Positions 55,021-62,849 of a stretch of 64,000 nucleotides of DNA are shown here, one piece after another. Origin of the DNA: Thermoplasmatales archaeon BRNA1 (lineage in GTDB: Archaea; Thermoplasmatota; Thermoplasmata; Methanomassiliicoccales; Methanomethylophilaceae); assembly GCA_000350305.1 (NCBI GenBank), contig CP002916.1:620001-684000 (forward strand). The letters run 5' to 3'. Numbering within the stretch: position 1 is the stretch's first letter; every line of letters begins with the position of its first letter. The position numbers and the translations under genes are program-made. Under the pieces are notes generated by a model. It made no database searches. It was not told where the DNA came from and saw only the letters and a list, made by a program, of their open reading frames with translations.

Positions 55021-55050
55021 CGCAAAAATGTTACATGTAACAAATTTGCG
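55021..55050. repeat. 30-nt near-perfect palindrome
   Basis: CGCAAA..TTTGCG outer arms enclose ATGTTACATGTAACA; 13 of 15 base pairs match. The centre GTTACATGTAAC (55030-55041) is a perfect 12-mer. It lies 5 nt from the stop of the ATPase remnant at 55055 and 18 nt after a + strand TGA, between two convergent reading frames. It could be a bidirectional terminator or a leftover operator or recombination site. Confidence 0.6.
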
Positions 55051-55054
55051 TAAT

Positions 55055-55626
55055 TCAGATACTGTCCGGACCCATAAGGAATTCCATCAGGCCGATCCTC
55101 TCGATCCCGTCCTCGTCGTATCTGCCGCTTCTCCCGTCCATCGTGATGATGATCTTCCTGAAGGAATCCTTCATGGACAGATACGGGCGTTTCTCCCTTG
55201 TCTGGACGTCGCCGTCCAAGGTGTAAGCTGATTGGATGTAGATCCTCGTGTTCCCGCGGTTCGCGACGAAGTCCACTTCGCTTCCTATTCTCTTGCGCTT
55301 ACCGTCCTCCGATTTGGTCCTGTAGATGGTACCGACATCCACATCATAACCCCTGCAGCGGAGTTCGTTGTAGATTACGTTCTCCATTATATGGGACGTG
55401 TCGTTCTGTCTGAAGTGCTCCCTGGCATTCTTCAGTCCGGAATCGGCGATATAGTACTTCTTCTCGGATCCATGTGCTCATTCTGCATGATCCTGAGGGG
55501 GATTCTAGGCACCTCCGCCTGTACGAGAAGAGGCCCCGGATGAGGTTCTTCTGTAGGACCGACGCGGAGGAGCTGGTGTTCGACCGGGGGTCCATCCGCC
55601 GAGGGCCCTCTTCTGCGCGTCTGCAA
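55055..55626 (-). pseudogene. Frameshifted C-terminal remnant of a DUF4143 AAA ATPase
   Basis: In one frame 'KKYYIADSGLKNAREHF' and 'MENVIYNELRCRGYDVD' lead to 'GSEVDFVANRGNTRIYIQSA', the DUF4143 nuclease-like core, ending in 'FLMGPDSI'. Upstream of about 55480 the matching sequence shifts frame ('AEVPRIPLRIMQNEHMD' in another frame), and the AAA module is missing. It runs directly into a second remnant at 55651 on the same strand. Confidence 0.75.
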
Positions 55627-55650
55627 GCCACAGACCGTTATCGGATGGGA

Positions 55651-55992
55651 TCAGTCCCTCAGGCATCCGATCGGTACGACGTATATGCCGTCATCACGTC
55701 TGTATGCATATCCTCCGACACCGGTTACGACGGCCATGAAGGAAGGTTCGCCCATCTTCTGGGTATCCAGTCTTTTCAGGACCCTGCAGAGGGATTTCAC
55801 GCCATCGGATATCAGATTTTCACCGCCCAGTTTGATCGCGACCAATCCGTATCTGCCGTTCCTTAAGTGTACGACGGCGTCGCATTCGTTGCCGAGGTTG
55901 TCGCGGTAGCGGTACACATCCCCGTCCAGCGATTGTGCATAGACCCTGAGGTCCCTTATGACCATGGTCTCCAGGAGGAATCCGAAGGTGTT
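55651..55992 (-). pseudogene. C-terminal remnant of a second DUF4143 AAA ATPase, cut by the CRISPR array
   Basis: The frame encodes 'FGFLLETMVIRDLRVYAQSL', 'NECDAVVHLRNGRYGLVAIK' (the nuclease-like motif) and 'MGEPSFMAVVTGVGGYAYRR', ending '..VVPIGCLRD', the normal C-terminus of this ATPase subfamily. Coding similarity stops exactly at 55992, where the first CRISPR repeat begins. The codons beyond are translated repeat. No N-terminal part exists on the other side of the array. Confidence 0.75.
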
Positions 55993-56425
55993 GTTTGAGA
56001 GTGTTGTCAAATACGAGGTAACTCAATCTACCCTTGACAAGACCTCGATGCAGGCATCGTTTGAGAGTGTTGTCAAATACGAGGTAACTCAATCATTGTC
56101 TGCCGGTGATTACTCAGGATTCCAGTTTGAGAGTGTTGTCAAATACGAGGTAACTCAATCTTCCTCTTGAGCTCGAAGAGACGCTTGGAGAGTTTGAGAG
56201 TGTTGTCAAATACGAGGTAACTCAATCACTCAGTATGGGCCATGCATCGACGAGTATGTTTGAGAGTGTTGTCAAATACGAGGTAACTCAATCAATCATC
56301 GCCGGGGTACAGCCTGTCGCACCGTTTGAGAGTGTTGTCAAATACGAGGTAACTCAATCGCTATTGAGAGGGTATATTACCCAAGCCATGTTTGAGAGTG
56401 TTGTCAAATAATAGGCAACTTCATC
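55993..56425. CRISPR. CRISPR array, 7 repeats and 6 spacers, no cas genes in the window
   Basis: The 36-nt repeat begins GTTTGAGAGTGTTGTCAAAT and ends ACGAGGTAACTCAATC. Copies start at 55993, 56059, 56125, 56192, 56258, 56324 and 56390. Six are identical; the last is degenerate after its 20th base and marks the array end. Spacers are 30 nt (one 31) and all differ. Within the repeat GTTGTC can pair with GGTAAC (two wobble pairs), and GTTTGAG with CTCAATC (one mismatch). The left end abuts a gene remnant without a leader; the right flank (56426-56533) is AT-rich. The GTTTGAGAG start resembles some type II repeats, but type is not assignable here. Confidence 0.97.
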
Positions 56426-56533
56426 TCAATAATTGATGTTGGAGTTTCTTTATAATGGTGCAAAGTAATTCATGAATTACCGCAGATGAATATGGGTTAA
56501 TACCATACGAAATGAAAGTTCAGCGTATGTAAA

Positions 56534-58483
56534 TTAATATCTAATATCCGAAATTTTTCTCTTAATGTGCTCAGACAAAGGTGCATCAACACAGTAAACG
56601 ATGCAACCATCCATGCCACGGGTCATCAGAGTGCGATAGATGTTCCTAATAATCCGGTCTGCCCTGGCAGGATCCTTTCTCCATCCGCCGAGAGCACCCT
56701 TGTCATGATTCTCCTCCGGGCAGGTTTCAATATGTCCGTTGCGGTAGACCATATCGCCGCCGATAATCACTCCTGCATATTGGAATTCCATACCCTGTCC
56801 CGTATGGACGCATCCGATTTCGTCCCTCAGATTATTGTTATTTGCCCATGTGTAGTCCGTATTCCATCTCTGAGCTTCTATCCCGTCAAGATCGAAATCC
56901 TTGCCGTCCTTCGTATTGTGACTCCTCCAATCCCAGCAATATCCCGCAAGGATGCGGGAGTCATACCCTTCGGCTCTTTTCTTCTCAATGCGTTCCATAA
57001 GTTCCTTCGGGGAATCTGCAACCGATATGTCATAAGGCAGTTTTCCGAGAAGGTTTAGATTCTCTGATTTTCTGATTCCGAGCATGTCATCCAGCCAGGC
57101 GATGTAGAGTCCGGAGCCGCTGCACCTGAACTGCGTTTGGAGTACAAGGCCATTTGTAACTATTTCGGCACCGAATTCGTTTGCCCAGTGCTCTATTTCG
57201 TCAATAGTGCCGATGTCCTGCATCGAAACATTCTGATCCTCGTCGATGAAGAAGACGCTCGCCAGGGCGGCGTTGATTATCTCCATGACCTGGTTCTTCC
57301 CACCCTTGACGTATTGGGAAGATCTGGTGGTTAGCCTGTGAGCCTCATCGACAAGGATTGCAGGATATTCGTTCCGTTCCGCATCAACGAAACTCGATGC
57401 CCCTTTGAAAAGATATTCAACACCGACTTCCTTAGAAAGAGTCTTAAGTTCCTTCGAGTAAATTTCCCTCGGTGCAGAGGTTTTGGTCACATAGAGGGTG
57501 GGAATCATGATGTGGTTGCCAGTAAACTTATCTTCGTATCCGCCGATTAGTTCAGCTAGAAGTTTCAAGGCCAGAACGGATTTGCCCGTCCCCGGTCCAC
57601 CTCTTACGATGTAAACTCTTTTCGTACGTGTCCTGTGACAGTTACGAATTCCGTTCAGGAGTTTGTGGTAGACGGCAACCTGGTTATCCATGGGGGCGAA
57701 AAAGTCCTTTTCGTGCAACACCCTCTTCAACGACTTCTGGAGTGAGGAGGAGACCGTGAGTTTCCCGTTTTCGATTTTTTCGAGCGTTTCAAGGTTGTCG
57801 GGTTTGACAATATTCCGTTTGATGAAATCTGAAAACGATTTGATGTCCTCGTAGTAGAACACCTGTGCTTTCTCAGTGTAATAACTGTATTGGGGGTCGT
57901 CGAGTGTTTTCGAGGCATCGGAACGATGGTAGTTGTAGAGGTATGCACAGGGGATAACCTGGACTTGTCCGTCAACCACTTCGCTGTTAAAGTAACGCAG
58001 ATAATTTGCGTAGCTCCATGCCTGATATGACGGATGGAGGACATCCTTGTGGTAGAACTCTGCATGAACCATCCCCTCGTTTTCAGACAAAGAGACACCT
58101 TCGGACCATCCCTTCAATTCCACGATGACCGCAGAGTTCCTGTTATCGATGTCAAAGCCGGTGATGCCGAAATCTATCCTGCTGGCGGTAAAAGGAACGT
58201 TGAATTCGATGAAAACACCTGCGTTAGGAGGAATATTGGAAGTCTCTAAAACCTCTTTCATACAGCGGGTGGAATCCTTCCAAGCACGCTCTTCCGAAAT
58301 CTTGTCATATCCAATGTGACGAACATCCATGGCCGACTCAATCTTGTCAAGAATCCTGCGAGAACTGACGTCGTCAAAGAATCCAGAGAGAGTGTTCTTG
58401 TATATGATCACGCGAGAGAATTCGTATGAGACAATATACAGTTTGCCGTCATGTAACCGATTGATCCATCCACGATCAGACAT
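56534..58483 (-). CDS. DUF2075 nuclease/helicase-like P-loop protein
   Basis: 649 residues. The N-terminal part has a PD-(D/E)xK-like nuclease core ('SRIDFGITGFD'...'AVIVELKGWSEG', about 130-160). The DUF2075 NTPase has Walker A 'VRGGPGTGKSVLALKLLAEL' (about 297-316), Walker B 'AILVDEAHRLT', and late helicase motifs 'QFRCSGSGLYIAWLD' and 'HTGQGMEFQYAGVIIG'. Lower GC than its neighbours and a position beside a CRISPR array suggest a mobile defence gene. Exact system unknown. Stop TAA. Confidence 0.85.
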   Translation of the reverse strand: MSDRGWINRLHDGKLYIVSYEFSRVIIYKNTLSGFFDDVSSRRILDKIESAMDVRHIGYDKISEERAWKDSTRCMKEVLETSNIPPNAGVFIEFNVPFTASRIDFGITGFDIDNRNSAVIVELKGWSEGVSLSENEGMVHAEFYHKDVLHPSYQAWSYANYLRYFNSEVVDGQVQVIPCAYLYNYHRSDASKTLDDPQYSYYTEKAQVFYYEDIKSFSDFIKRNIVKPDNLETLEKIENGKLTVSSSLQKSLKRVLHEKDFFAPMDNQVAVYHKLLNGIRNCHRTRTKRVYIVRGGPGTGKSVLALKLLAELIGGYEDKFTGNHIMIPTLYVTKTSAPREIYSKELKTLSKEVGVEYLFKGASSFVDAERNEYPAILVDEAHRLTTRSSQYVKGGKNQVMEIINAALASVFFIDEDQNVSMQDIGTIDEIEHWANEFGAEIVTNGLVLQTQFRCSGSGLYIAWLDDMLGIRKSENLNLLGKLPYDISVADSPKELMERIEKKRAEGYDSRILAGYCWDWRSHNTKDGKDFDLDGIEAQRWNTDYTWANNNNLRDEIGCVHTGQGMEFQYAGVIIGGDMVYRNGHIETCPEENHDKGALGGWRKDPARADRIIRNIYRTLMTRGMDGCIVYCVDAPLSEHIKRKISDIRY

Positions 58484-58569
58484 TACCTGAGGTGTCGGTG
58501 CTTGCGATTAATCACTTCAAATTATTCCGAGGACGAAATCACATAAACCCCTCCGCCATTCTCCTCATC

Positions 58570-60063
58570 ATGCGCGGTCATTCTGTCCCTGCATTCGCGG
58601 CAATCGCCGTCGTCTTCCTCGTCCTCGTCTCAGTCTCGGCCGTATTCCTGACAGAAACCAGCGACGCCGCCGATTCCGACTACACAGGGTTCTACTACGA
58701 CAGCCTCACCGCCGAGGGCAAGACTGCCTACGAGATAATAGTGGAAGGTGCAGCCGCCTGTGAAGCGACCGTCAGCACGGGCATACTTTCTTCAGACACT
58801 CTCCTCGATGCTCTGGGCGCCGTCTATTACGACCACCAGGAACTGTTTCATCTCAACATAAACAATTGTAAGGCATATCCAAACGGAAAGATCAACCTTT
58901 CCTACACCGTCTCTCCCTCCGTCTACTCCGAGATGATCGCCGACATCGATTCCCACGTCGCCACCATCTCCAAGAAGCTGGAATCCTGCACCTACGACTA
59001 CGAGAAGGTCCTGACCATCCACGACTCACTCGTATCCGGGATAAAGTACACCAAGGACCGCGCAAACAGCCACAACATCTACGGTGCCCTCGTGGAGGGA
59101 CAGTGCGTCTGCGAGGGATACGCAAGGGCAATGCAGTATCTGTGCCAGATCAACGGTATCGACTGCCCCGTGGTCTCCGGCACAGGCATCAACAGCTCCG
59201 GGTCAGAGGGCCACATGTGGAACATAATCCGCATCTCCGGCTCATGGTACTGCCTCGACGTAACCTGGGACGACCCCCTGGTCAACGGCAGCGATTCCGG
59301 CAAGGTCCACTACGACTACTTCCTGGTCGGAACCGACACCGTCACCGACGGCAGGAAGTTCACCGAGTCCCACGTGACCGATTCCTCCCTGCCCGCGCTG
59401 TCCCCGCAGCCATACCACATCAGGCCGGGAGCCACCGTCACTTATTCTCTTGAAGGCACCGTTACCGCTTCGGGCGATTCCCTCAGGTTCACGACCGATG
59501 CCGCATCCATCGATGCCGCTCTGGATTACCTTCAGAACAACGGTCTCGCCGAGGTCTCATTCGGCGAAGGCAAGGCCAAGATCGGAATAGACGCGATAGT
59601 CCTGGGGAAGATCTCCGCATATATGGCATCCAAGGGGGCATCCACTATCTCGTTCGGGGTCACCTCCTCGGAGGAGAAGGTCTCCGTCGGATTCCTGGAC
59701 AGGGAGAACTCCGTCTACCGCTTCTCCATGTACGTGGGCGACACCGAGACCAAACTCTCCGACATCTCCGATGGAGCGAAAGCAACCCTCTTCATCCCCT
59801 TCGAGGCCTCCGCCCTCGATATCATCAAGGCGCTGGTGTTCGCATGGGACGTGAACGGTCCCATGAAGCCCATGGCCTCCAGCAGCTACGACGGCACCTA
59901 CGTCTCCGTTGAGGTGGATTCTATGGACGGCGCCTACATCGCCGGCAGCACACCCATGAAGGACGTGCCCGTTCTAGCAATCATAATCGGAACCCTGGTA
60001 ATCATCCTGCTAATCTGGTTCGTCTTTCACAGGATCCGGAGGCACAGACAATCAAGGAAATGA
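58570..60063 (+). CDS. Secreted/membrane-anchored transglutaminase-like protein
   Basis: 497 residues from ATG 58570; the frame is open upstream but without signal-like sequence. An N-terminal membrane/signal helix ('AAIAVVFLVLVSVSAVFL') ends at an 'SDAAD' cleavage-like site. The transglutaminase triad is complete: Cys in 'GQCVCEGYARAMQ' (about 180), His in 'GHMWNIIRI' and Asp in 'YCLDVTWDDP'. A beta-rich region and a C-terminal membrane helix ('VLAIIIGTLVIILLIWFVF') plus basic tail anchor it. Likely a surface cysteine protease or crosslinker. Confidence 0.85.
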   Translation: MRGHSVPAFAAIAVVFLVLVSVSAVFLTETSDAADSDYTGFYYDSLTAEGKTAYEIIVEGAAACEATVSTGILSSDTLLDALGAVYYDHQELFHLNINNCKAYPNGKINLSYTVSPSVYSEMIADIDSHVATISKKLESCTYDYEKVLTIHDSLVSGIKYTKDRANSHNIYGALVEGQCVCEGYARAMQYLCQINGIDCPVVSGTGINSSGSEGHMWNIIRISGSWYCLDVTWDDPLVNGSDSGKVHYDYFLVGTDTVTDGRKFTESHVTDSSLPALSPQPYHIRPGATVTYSLEGTVTASGDSLRFTTDAASIDAALDYLQNNGLAEVSFGEGKAKIGIDAIVLGKISAYMASKGASTISFGVTSSEEKVSVGFLDRENSVYRFSMYVGDTETKLSDISDGAKATLFIPFEASALDIIKALVFAWDVNGPMKPMASSSYDGTYVSVEVDSMDGAYIAGSTPMKDVPVLAIIIGTLVIILLIWFVFHRIRRHRQSRK

Positions 60064-60135
60064 TTGTCGTCCTGCTGCCCATCCTGTAATCTTTGCGGAT
60101 GGAACCCTTGCTGTTGATGAACATCATCAGACAGC

Positions 60136-60149
60136 ATGCATCGATGCAT
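60136..60149. promoter_or_regulatory. Palindrome upstream of the NCS2 permease
   Basis: ATGCATCGATGCAT is a perfect 14-bp palindrome about 95 nt upstream of the GTG start, in a 180-nt gap. A regulatory role is possible; chance cannot be excluded. A TATA-like AACAAATAATG lies nearer the start (about 60210). Confidence 0.3.
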
Positions 60150-60243
60150 CTCGGTTCAGCAACGATGCGCACGCCTCCCGAACTTCAGAAGTTTCTTTGC
60201 CCCCGACCGAAACAAATAATGCGATTACGGACATAATCCCTGC

Positions 60244-61614
60244 GTGGCAAGCGCGAGGGGTGCTCTGGACAGGTACTTCGGGATAACCGAGAGGGGGTCC
60301 ACCCTCTCCGCGGAGATCAAGGGAGGACTGATCACATTCCTCTCGATGTCCTACATCCTGGCCGTCAACCCCCTGATCCTCTCTCCCGCCGCCGAGGGCT
60401 ACACCTTCGACGAGCTCTTCACCGCCACCGCCCTCGCCGCGTGCATAGCGTGTCTCCTGATGGGGCTCTACGCCCGTTTCCCGGTGGCCCTCGCACCCGG
60501 GATGGGGCTGAACGCGTTCCTGTCCTACACCATCTGCCAGAGCATGGGGTTCACCTACGAGCAGGGTCTCATGGTGGTCTTCATATCGGGTACGATGTTC
60601 TTCCTGGTGACCGTCTCGGGCATCAGGAGGGGGATGGTGGAATCCATCCCCAAATCCCTCAAGATAGCCATCGCCGCGGGGATAGGGTTCTTCATCGCCA
60701 TAATCGACCTGTACAACACGGGGATCATCGTCCACGGCACCAGCAGCGCGCTGGTTCCGGGCGACATGAGCGACCCCGGCGTCCTCCTGGCATTATTCTG
60801 CATCATCGTCACCGTGTGCCTCTGGTACCGCAGGAAATGGTACGCCATCATCCTCGGCATCATAGCCACCTGGGCGATCGGCGCCCTCCTGTTCCGTTAC
60901 GGATTGGAATCCGAAATCGGGACCCTTCCCGACGCCGGTCTGGTGACCGGCATATCCGCCCCGGACTTCGGCCTGTTCGCCAAGGTCTTCACCGGTTTCG
61001 AGATGTTCCCCTCATCCATGTGGGTCGCCTTCATAGGGGCGCTGGTGTCCATGTTCATCGTCGACATGTTCGACACCACCGGGACCCTCATATCCGTCAG
61101 CAGTATGTCCGGCATGTCCGAGGGGAGGGACGAGTTCGACACCATCGACGTGGCCATGAGGGCTGATGCTGCCGCATCCCTCTCCGGTGCCATGGTGGGA
61201 ACCAGCACCACCACCTCGTACATCGAGTCGTTCACCGGCATCGAATCCGGTGCAAGGACTGGGATACTCGCGCTGGTCTGCGGACTCCTGTTCGCCTTCG
61301 CCATGGTGTTCTCCGGCCTGTTCGCCAGCGTCACCGCCGCCTGCACCGCGGGCGCACTCATACTCGTCGGGCTCATAATGGTCCGCAACATCAGGGACAT
61401 AGAATGGAAAGACCCAGTGCTCTGTTTCTCGTCCATAATCACCGTGTTCATGATGGGCCTCGCGGGATCCATCACCGACGGTATCGGGATAGGAATCATG
61501 GCTTACGTGATTGGCTACGTCGCCATGAGGAAGGAGAAGGAGATTAGTCCCACCATGTGGGTGCTGTTCCTGATCTTCACGGGATATTTCGTCATCCACG
61601 CGACGATCTACTGA
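60244..61614 (+). CDS. NCS2/AzgA-like purine permease
   Basis: 456 residues, GTG start at 60244 (no nearby ATG in frame). Family blocks: 'ITERGSTLSAEIKGGLITFL', 'NPLILSPAAEGYTFDELFTA', 'APGMGLNAFLSYTIC', 'MFDTTGTLISVSSMSGM' and 'GTSTTTSYIESFTGIESGAR'. The pattern is AzgA-type (hypoxanthine/adenine/guanine:H+ symport) with 12-14 helices. Converges on the fic gene with 1 nt between stops. Confidence 0.92.
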   Translation: MASARGALDRYFGITERGSTLSAEIKGGLITFLSMSYILAVNPLILSPAAEGYTFDELFTATALAACIACLLMGLYARFPVALAPGMGLNAFLSYTICQSMGFTYEQGLMVVFISGTMFFLVTVSGIRRGMVESIPKSLKIAIAAGIGFFIAIIDLYNTGIIVHGTSSALVPGDMSDPGVLLALFCIIVTVCLWYRRKWYAIILGIIATWAIGALLFRYGLESEIGTLPDAGLVTGISAPDFGLFAKVFTGFEMFPSSMWVAFIGALVSMFIVDMFDTTGTLISVSSMSGMSEGRDEFDTIDVAMRADAAASLSGAMVGTSTTTSYIESFTGIESGARTGILALVCGLLFAFAMVFSGLFASVTAACTAGALILVGLIMVRNIRDIEWKDPVLCFSSIITVFMMGLAGSITDGIGIGIMAYVIGYVAMRKEKEISPTMWVLFLIFTGYFVIHATIY

Positions 61615-61615
61615 A

Positions 61616-62662
61616 TCAGGCTCTCTTCCTGCGGTATCTGGCACCCTTGTTGTTCCCGATCTTTTCGATCCTTCCCTCCCGGAGCATCCTGCCGAGACAG
61701 GCCTCAACGGTGGTCCTGCTGACGTCCGGAAGCGCGGAGAGGATCTCCGCCTTGGAAATGGGGATGATGCTGTCCAGGACCACCGCCTCGATCCTGTTCT
61801 TCTTCGTGGCCTTCTTCCCCTGCAGGGTGGCGAAGCACCTGTCCAGGCCGCGGTAGCACATCATGAGGGTGTCGATATAGTAGGATATGAACGGGACGTA
61901 GTCGTTGGTCCCGTCATGCCATTTCACGGAGGATGCCGTAAGCACCCCGTAATAGCGGTCCTTGGTGAGGTCGATCCTCTCCTCGAACGAGATGTACTTC
62001 CCCACGTCGTAGCCGTGCCCGTACAGCAGCAGGAGCGTCAGCAGGCGGGACATCCTGCCGTTCCCGTCGTCGAACGGATGGACGGAAAGGAAATCCAGGA
62101 TGAAGCACGGGATGAGGAGCAGGGGCTCTATCCCCTCCTGTTCGGCATCGATGTACGCGAGCACCATCTGTTCCATGGCGTGCGGTGTGTCCCTGGCCGG
62201 CAGCGGCTTGAAGTGGATACGCCTGTTGCCCGAGCCGTCTATCTCCATGATGATGTTGTCCGAGGTCTTGTACGAACCGCCCTTCCTATCCGTATGCGAA
62301 AGGAGGATCCTGTGGAGGTCCAGTATGGTTGTCTCGTCGAAACCCATGTCGCCGTGGTGCTCGTGGATGAGGGTCAGCGCATCCCTGTAACCGGCGATCT
62401 CCTGTTCATCATGACCTACGGGTTCGACACTGCGGTCCATAAGGCTTGTCAGCCTCTGGTCGGAGGTGAATATGCCTTCGATGGCATTCGATCCCTTGAC
62501 GGACAGGAACTTCGCATTACGTTCCAATTCCAGGAAATCGTTCTTGCGCGATTCCCTCAGAGCGAACATCCGTTCCTTCAGAGAGCCTATGCTAACGGCC
62601 TTTCCGAGCATAGCCGCCGGAATGCTGGCACTTTTGAGGAATGAGTAATCGAAGTTGCGCAT
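61616..62662 (-). CDS. Class II Fic-domain AMP-transferase
   Basis: 348 residues. The catalytic motif is 'VHPFDDGNGRMSRLLTLLLL' (HPFxxGNGR). The inhibitory helix motif 'SNAIEGI' ([S/T]-x3-E-[G/N]) lies N-terminally at about residue 57, making it class II and self-inhibited. A C-terminal winged helix ('ISKAEILSALPDVSRTTVEA') suggests autoregulation. Fic enzymes AMPylate proteins. Promoter DNA holds two copies of an inverted-repeat module. The N-terminal codons include a GCTGGCACTT copy (62624). Confidence 0.92.
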   Translation of the reverse strand: MRNFDYSFLKSASIPAAMLGKAVSIGSLKERMFALRESRKNDFLELERNAKFLSVKGSNAIEGIFTSDQRLTSLMDRSVEPVGHDEQEIAGYRDALTLIHEHHGDMGFDETTILDLHRILLSHTDRKGGSYKTSDNIIMEIDGSGNRRIHFKPLPARDTPHAMEQMVLAYIDAEQEGIEPLLLIPCFILDFLSVHPFDDGNGRMSRLLTLLLLYGHGYDVGKYISFEERIDLTKDRYYGVLTASSVKWHDGTNDYVPFISYYIDTLMMCYRGLDRCFATLQGKKATKKNRIEAVVLDSIIPISKAEILSALPDVSRTTVEACLGRMLREGRIEKIGNNKGARYRRKRA

Positions 62663-62675
62663 AGAGTGGTATTTT

Positions 62676-62764
62676 ATTGCATATATTTAATTATTTTATA
62701 TGCAATAAATTGATAGATTGCTCAGAAATATTGCACATTAATTGAAATTTTATATGCAATAAAT
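62676..62764. promoter_or_regulatory. Duplicated inverted-repeat operator upstream of fic
   Basis: Module 1 is ATTGCATA (62676-62683) and TATGCAAT (62699-62706). Module 2 is ATTGCACA (62730-62737) and TATGCAAT (62753-62760). Each has half-sites 23 bp apart, and the modules are 54 bp apart; ATTTTATATGCAATAAAT is repeated exactly at 62693 and 62747. Module 1 overlaps the fic TATA region, so binding would repress it, probably by the Fic protein's own winged helix. Confidence 0.75.
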
Positions 62765-62849
62765 CGGATAATTGTGTAGCATTCGGGGCCATCACGCGCG
62801 CGTTATTCTCCCCGCGACCCTTATTAAGAAGAAGTCCGTTGTTACTGGC

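Noticed and set aside
55993-56425. Relation between the CRISPR period (66 bp) and the 33-bp repeats at the other ATPase remnants
   Set aside because: 66 is twice 33, but repeat sequences are unrelated and one spacer is 31 nt, so this is probably coincidence.
54796-56533. Insertion sequence or integrase explaining the remnant cluster
   Set aside because: No transposase, integrase, terminal inverted repeats or target-site duplication found.
60136-60149. Perfect 14-bp palindrome as a notable regulatory discovery
   Set aside because: A single copy with no second site; a 14-bp palindrome can arise by chance in 64 kb. It is kept only as a low-confidence feature.
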